Of a DNA stretch of 64,000 nt, positions 58,926 to 64,000 are shown piece after piece; position 1 is the first letter of the stretch, and each line of letters begins with the position of its first letter. The notes under the pieces were generated by a model. It did not search any database. It saw nothing but the letters and a program-made list of their open reading frames with translations, and had not been told where the DNA came from. The stretch comes from Pseudomonadota bacterium. GTDB taxonomy: Bacteria; Pseudomonadota; Alphaproteobacteria; Acetobacterales; Acetobacteraceae. Location of the stretch: assembly GCA_021845595.1 (NCBI GenBank), contig JAJZVV010000001.1:248001-312000 (forward strand), given 5' to 3'. The translations under genes and the position numbers were made by a program.

Positions 58926-59753
58926 TCAGGCCGTCGCCGGCGCCCACCGCGCCAAGCGGCGCTGGCGCGCGTGCAGCAGCCGCCAGGCAAGCCACGCCGC
59001 GACATCGGAAAAAACGCCGCGCGGCTTGAGCCCGACCGCCTTGAGGATCATCCCGGTCGCCCGCTCGACGTGGCGAAAGCGATAGAAGCCAATCGCACCG
59101 CTCATATAGAGGCTGAGGCAGCGTTGATGGTCGTAGGCCAGCTCTGTCGGCTCATTGCCGCAGTGGAAGGCGTAGGCCAATTCGTCATCCTCACTCTCGC
59201 CGATGCGTCCGAGCGCGATGGCGAGCCGGCGCGCCAGGTTGATCCGTTCGCGCCCGAGATAGCGCCGCATATGATCGTAGAACAGCTTGAAATGACGGAA
59301 TTCGTCGGCCGCGATAAGCTGGCAGACTTGGCGCAATACCGGCTCCTGCGTCGCCTCGCCGAGTGCGCTGTAGTAGCTTGACGTGCCGGTCTCGACCATG
59401 CAGCGCGCCACCAGCTCGCCGGCGCGCGAGCCGCGCCGCGAGCGCGTGGCCTCGACATCGATGCGAAAGCCCTCGCGGTAGCGTGCGAAGGCGGCGGCGA
59501 AATCCCAGGACGGGTCGGCCAGCATCGCCCAGCGCCCGAGCGCCTCGCCGTGCTGCACTTCCTCCACTGCCCAGCGATCCGCCGCGGCGCGGAAATCCGG
59601 GTCGTCCGCGAACACCCCGTTCAGGTAGCGGGCGTAATCCTCGCCGTTGCGCTCGACCATGGCAGCGGCCTTGACCAGGGCCACAATGGCTGGATCAACC
59701 CGGGAGGCCTCGAACCGGCCCCAGGCCACATCCTCGATTCGCCAGTGCTTCAT
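58926..59753 (-). CDS. Ferritin-like di-iron protein
   Basis: This 275-residue soluble four-helix protein has a carboxylate-bridged di-iron pattern: Glu34/Glu38 in VERNGEDYARYL, E65-x-x-H68 in EEVQHGE, Glu121 in ETGTSSYYSAL and E151-x-x-H154 in DEFRHFK. This resembles rubrerythrin- and acyl-ACP-desaturase-like oxygenases; EXXH pairs and the TSSYYSAL segment support an oxidase or desaturase. The substrate is unknown. The C-terminal extension (about 210-275) is basic. It precedes the carbonic anhydrase gene on the same strand by 26 bp. Confidence 0.8.
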   Translation of the reverse strand: MKHWRIEDVAWGRFEASRVDPAIVALVKAAAMVERNGEDYARYLNGVFADDPDFRAAADRWAVEEVQHGEALGRWAMLADPSWDFAAAFARYREGFRIDVEATRSRRGSRAGELVARCMVETGTSSYYSALGEATQEPVLRQVCQLIAADEFRHFKLFYDHMRRYLGRERINLARRLAIALGRIGESEDDELAYAFHCGNEPTELAYDHQRCLSLYMSGAIGFYRFRHVERATGMILKAVGLKPRGVFSDVAAWLAWRLLHARQRRLARWAPATA

Positions 59754-59874
59754 GCGTCATCCCGCGTGCGGCACCCGGTCGGCCGGGCTACCGCCGGCCC
59801 CGGCCAGGCGCACCCCCGTGTCCGACCACCAGGCTCTGTTATCGGCATTCCGTCCGGAAACGCAAGCCGCGCCG

Positions 59875-60282
59875 TCAGGCGACGCCAGCGACCTCGATCA
59901 TGGCGTGGGCGGATTGCAGGCGTGCGAGCGCGGCGTCGCGCGCGGCAACATCGTCCTTGTCGACATGCTCCCACGCGTGCTCCGCCGCGGCCAGCCTTCG
60001 CTCACCCTCGCCGCGGGAGACCTCGGCGAGCGGGATGGCCTCGGTGGCGAGCACCGTGCAACGCTCAGGCGTGACCTCGGCAAATCCGCCGCCGACGAAG
60101 AATTCCCCGGTCACCTGCCCGTTCTCGTAGAGCCGGATCGTGCCGCCACGCAGCAGCACGATCATCGGCGCATGTCCGGGCAGCACGCCCATCTCGCCCT
60201 CGAAGGCGGGGATGACGACCATTTCCACCGGCCGCGAGAGCAGCAGCTTCTCGGGGCTGACGATCTCGAGCGCCGTGGTCAT
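59875..60282 (-). CDS. atpC: ATP synthase epsilon subunit
   Basis: This 135-residue epsilon subunit of F1 couples rotation to the c-ring. It has EIVSPEKLLLSRPVEMVVIPAFEGEMGVLPGHAP, a beta-sandwich with GGGFAEVTPERCTVLATEA, and a C-terminal pair of helices rich in Ala and Glu. It lies 4 bp after atpD, completing atpA-G-D-C. Confidence 0.96.
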   Translation of the reverse strand: MTTALEIVSPEKLLLSRPVEMVVIPAFEGEMGVLPGHAPMIVLLRGGTIRLYENGQVTGEFFVGGGFAEVTPERCTVLATEAIPLAEVSRGEGERRLAAAEHAWEHVDKDDVAARDAALARLQSAHAMIEVAGVA

Positions 60283-60286
60283 CGCC

Positions 60287-62613
<2,327 letters not shown>

Positions 62614-62636
62614 GGCGCCGTTCCGCTCGCTCTAGA

Positions 62637-64000
62637 TCAGGCGAAAGTCTTCACGAAGCCGTCGTAGAACGCGACGAGCTTCTTCTCGGTTTCCGGCTTC
62701 AGCTCGCGATCGGCGCGAATGGTGGCGAGCAGATCGGCCTGGGTCGAACGCAGGTCGGCGAGCGCCTGCCGCTCGAAGGCCACCACCTTGTCGAGTGAAA
62801 GCCCGTCGAGATAGCCGCGCACGCCGGCGAAAATCACCACCACCTGCTCTTCGACCGGCATCGGCCGGTACTGCGCCTGCTTCAGCAGCTCGGTCAGCCG
62901 CGCGCCGCGGGCCAGCAGCTTCTGCGTCGAGGCATCGAGGTCCGAGGCGAACTGGGCGAACGACGCCATTTCGCGATACTGCGCCAGTTCGAGCTTGATG
63001 CGCCCGGCGACCTGCTTCATCGCCTTGATCTGCGCCGCCGAGCCGACGCGCGAGACCGAGAGGCCGACATTCACCGCCGGGCGGATGCCCTTGAAGAACA
63101 GCTCGGTCTCCAGGAAGATCTGGCCATCGGTGATCGAGATCACGTTGGTCGGAATATAGGCCGAGACGTCGCCCGCCTGGGTCTCGATCACCGGCAGCGC
63201 GGTCAGCGACCCGGCGCCGTGCGTGTCCGACATTTTCGCCGCGCGCTCGAGCAGGCGCGAATGCAGATAGAACACGTCGCCCGGATAGGCCTCGCGTCCC
63301 GGCGGGCGGCGCAGCAGCAGCGACATCTGGCGATACGACACCGCCTGCTTGGAGAGATCGTCGTAGAAGATCACCGCATGCATGCCGTTGTCGCGGAAAT
63401 ACTCGCCCATCGTGCAGCCGGTGTAGGGCGCGAGGAACTGCATCGGCGCCGGATCGGAAGCGGTCGCCGCGATGACGATGGAATACTCCATCGCACCGTT
63501 CTCCTCGAGCGTGCGCACGATCTGTGCCACCGTCGAGCGCTTCTGGCCGACCGCGACATAGATGCAGTAGAGCTTCTTGCTCTCGTCGGTGCCGGCGTTG
63601 ATGCCCTTCTGGTTGATGATCGTGTCGAGGATCACCGCGGTCTTGCCGGTCTGGCGGTCACCGATGATCAGCTCGCGCTGGCCGCGCCCGATCGGGATCA
63701 GCGCGTCGATCGCCTTCAGCCCGGTCTGCATCGGCTCGTGCACGGACTTGCGCGGAATGATGCCCGGCGCCTTCACCTCGGCGCGACGCCGCTCGCCGCC
63801 GGCGATCGGACCCTTGCCATCGATCGGGTTGCCCAGCGCATCGACGACGCGGCCGAGCAGGCCCTTGCCGACGGGAACGTCCACGATGTCGGAGGTGCGG
63901 GTGACGGTGTCGCCCTCGCGGATGCGCCGGTCGTCGCCGAAGATCACCACGCCGACATTGTCGGTCTCGAGGTTCAGCGCCATGCCCTTGATGCCGGCGC
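62637..64000 (-). CDS. atpA: ATP synthase subunit alpha, N-terminal part outside the window
   Basis: The frame is open past the window edge, where it reads [14 protein letters not shown]; about 60 N-terminal residues lie outside. Visible parts include a nucleotide-binding P-loop [10 protein letters not shown], the alpha-subunit IGRGQRELI lead, [13 protein letters not shown] and a C-terminal [13 protein letters not shown]. It is the first visible gene of atpA-G-D-C; atpH is expected upstream. Confidence 0.97.
   Translation of the reverse strand, partial: AGIKGMALNLETDNVGVVIFGDDRRIREGDTVTRTSDIVDVPVGKGLLGRVVDALGNPIDGKGPIAGGERRRAEVKAPGIIPRKSVHEPMQTGLKAIDALIPIGRGQRELIIGDRQTGKTAVILDTIINQKGINAGTDESKKLYCIYVAVGQKRSTVAQIVRTLEENGAMEYSIVIAATASDPAPMQFLAPYTGCTMGEYFRDNGMHAVIFYDDLSKQAVSYRQMSLLLRRPPGREAYPGDVFYLHSRLLERAAKMSDTHGAGSLTALPVIETQAGDVSAYIPTNVISITDGQIFLETELFFKGIRPAVNVGLSVSRVGSAAQIKAMKQVAGRIKLELAQYREMASFAQFASDLDASTQKLLARGARLTELLKQAQYRPMPVEEQVVVIFAGVRGYLDGLSLDKVVAFERQALADLRSTQADLLATIRADRELKPETEKKLVAFYDGFVKTFA

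Noticed and set aside
62629-62636. CTCTAGAT between atpA and atpG as another member of the CTAGAG family
   Set aside because: It is a lone hexamer without a partner arm in a 23-bp gap, so it is better explained by chance.

Overview
The window is chromosomal DNA from a very GC-rich, Gram-negative alphaproteobacterium, most likely of the Rhodospirillales and plausibly the Acetobacteraceae. The taxonomic call is inference. It rests on base composition, on gene blocks such as argH-lptM-lysA-(TIGR02302-like), and on the mixture of DUF2125, MJ0042-type zinc-ribbon, OprB-like porin, BLUF, PHA-synthase-like and atpAGDC genes. No phage, insertion sequence, CRISPR array, rRNA or tRNA was seen. Genes are packed tightly, and many neighbours share an ATGA, GTGA or TGATG stop/start overlap.

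Layout. 1-3658 (minus): envelope genes ftsE-ftsX-ydcF-plsC, then a DUF2125 gene cut by the window edge. 3792-4641: a zinc-ribbon membrane protein flanked by a striking set of palindromic elements. 4658-10340 (minus): argH-lptM-lysA and a large TIGR02302-like membrane protein; the 42-codon lipoprotein gene lptM is easily missed. 10561-15160 (plus): a complete branched-chain/amide-type ABC transporter (binding protein, two permeases, two ATPases), then a TlpA-like thioredoxin and an EthD-family protein. 16346-19799 (minus): phnC-phnD-phnE1-phnE2, an organophosphonate importer with no C-P lyase genes beside it. 19989-21496 (plus): DUF2934, tsaB, rimI.

21519-26815 (minus): a GDSL hydrolase; a two-gene unit encoding a PAS/degenerate-GGDEF/EAL cyclic-di-GMP phosphodiesterase and a stand-alone BLUF blue-light sensor; and a PHA-synthase-like hydrolase with a small coiled-coil partner. 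27164-33682 (plus): yicC-gmk, a second YdcF protein, a FemAB/CelD-like acetyltransferase, a GT4 glycosyltransferase, a GST and an NHL beta-propeller protein. 33735-34959: a perfect FNR-type palindrome in front of a chorismatase/RidA-like gene. 34980-37263 (minus): a luciferase-like flavoenzyme and a DUF445 protein. 37417-43855: a surface-glycan locus with a glycosyltransferase, hddA, a fused hddC-gmhB, an FkbM methyltransferase, a class II aldolase and an exported beta-helix protein.

43876-48610 (minus): histidine genes hisB-DUF2628-hisH-GNAT-hisA, then hisF-hisE and a HIT protein; HisE carries an unusual lysine-rich N-terminal tail. 48780-56023: an orphan periplasmic binding protein, gpt-csaA-GST (minus), an omega-amino-acid aminotransferase and a 1021-residue PutA. 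56027-58899: terminators, a porin (minus), an exported YceI-like protein and a beta-carbonic anhydrase. 58926-64000 (minus): a di-iron ferritin-like protein and the F1 ATP synthase genes atpA(partial)-atpG-atpD-atpC.

The most interesting items are the split BLUF/EAL photosensor, the CTAGAG-ended palindrome family, the FNR-type sites, the HddC-GmhB fusion with a changed zinc site, and the lysine-rich HisE extension.
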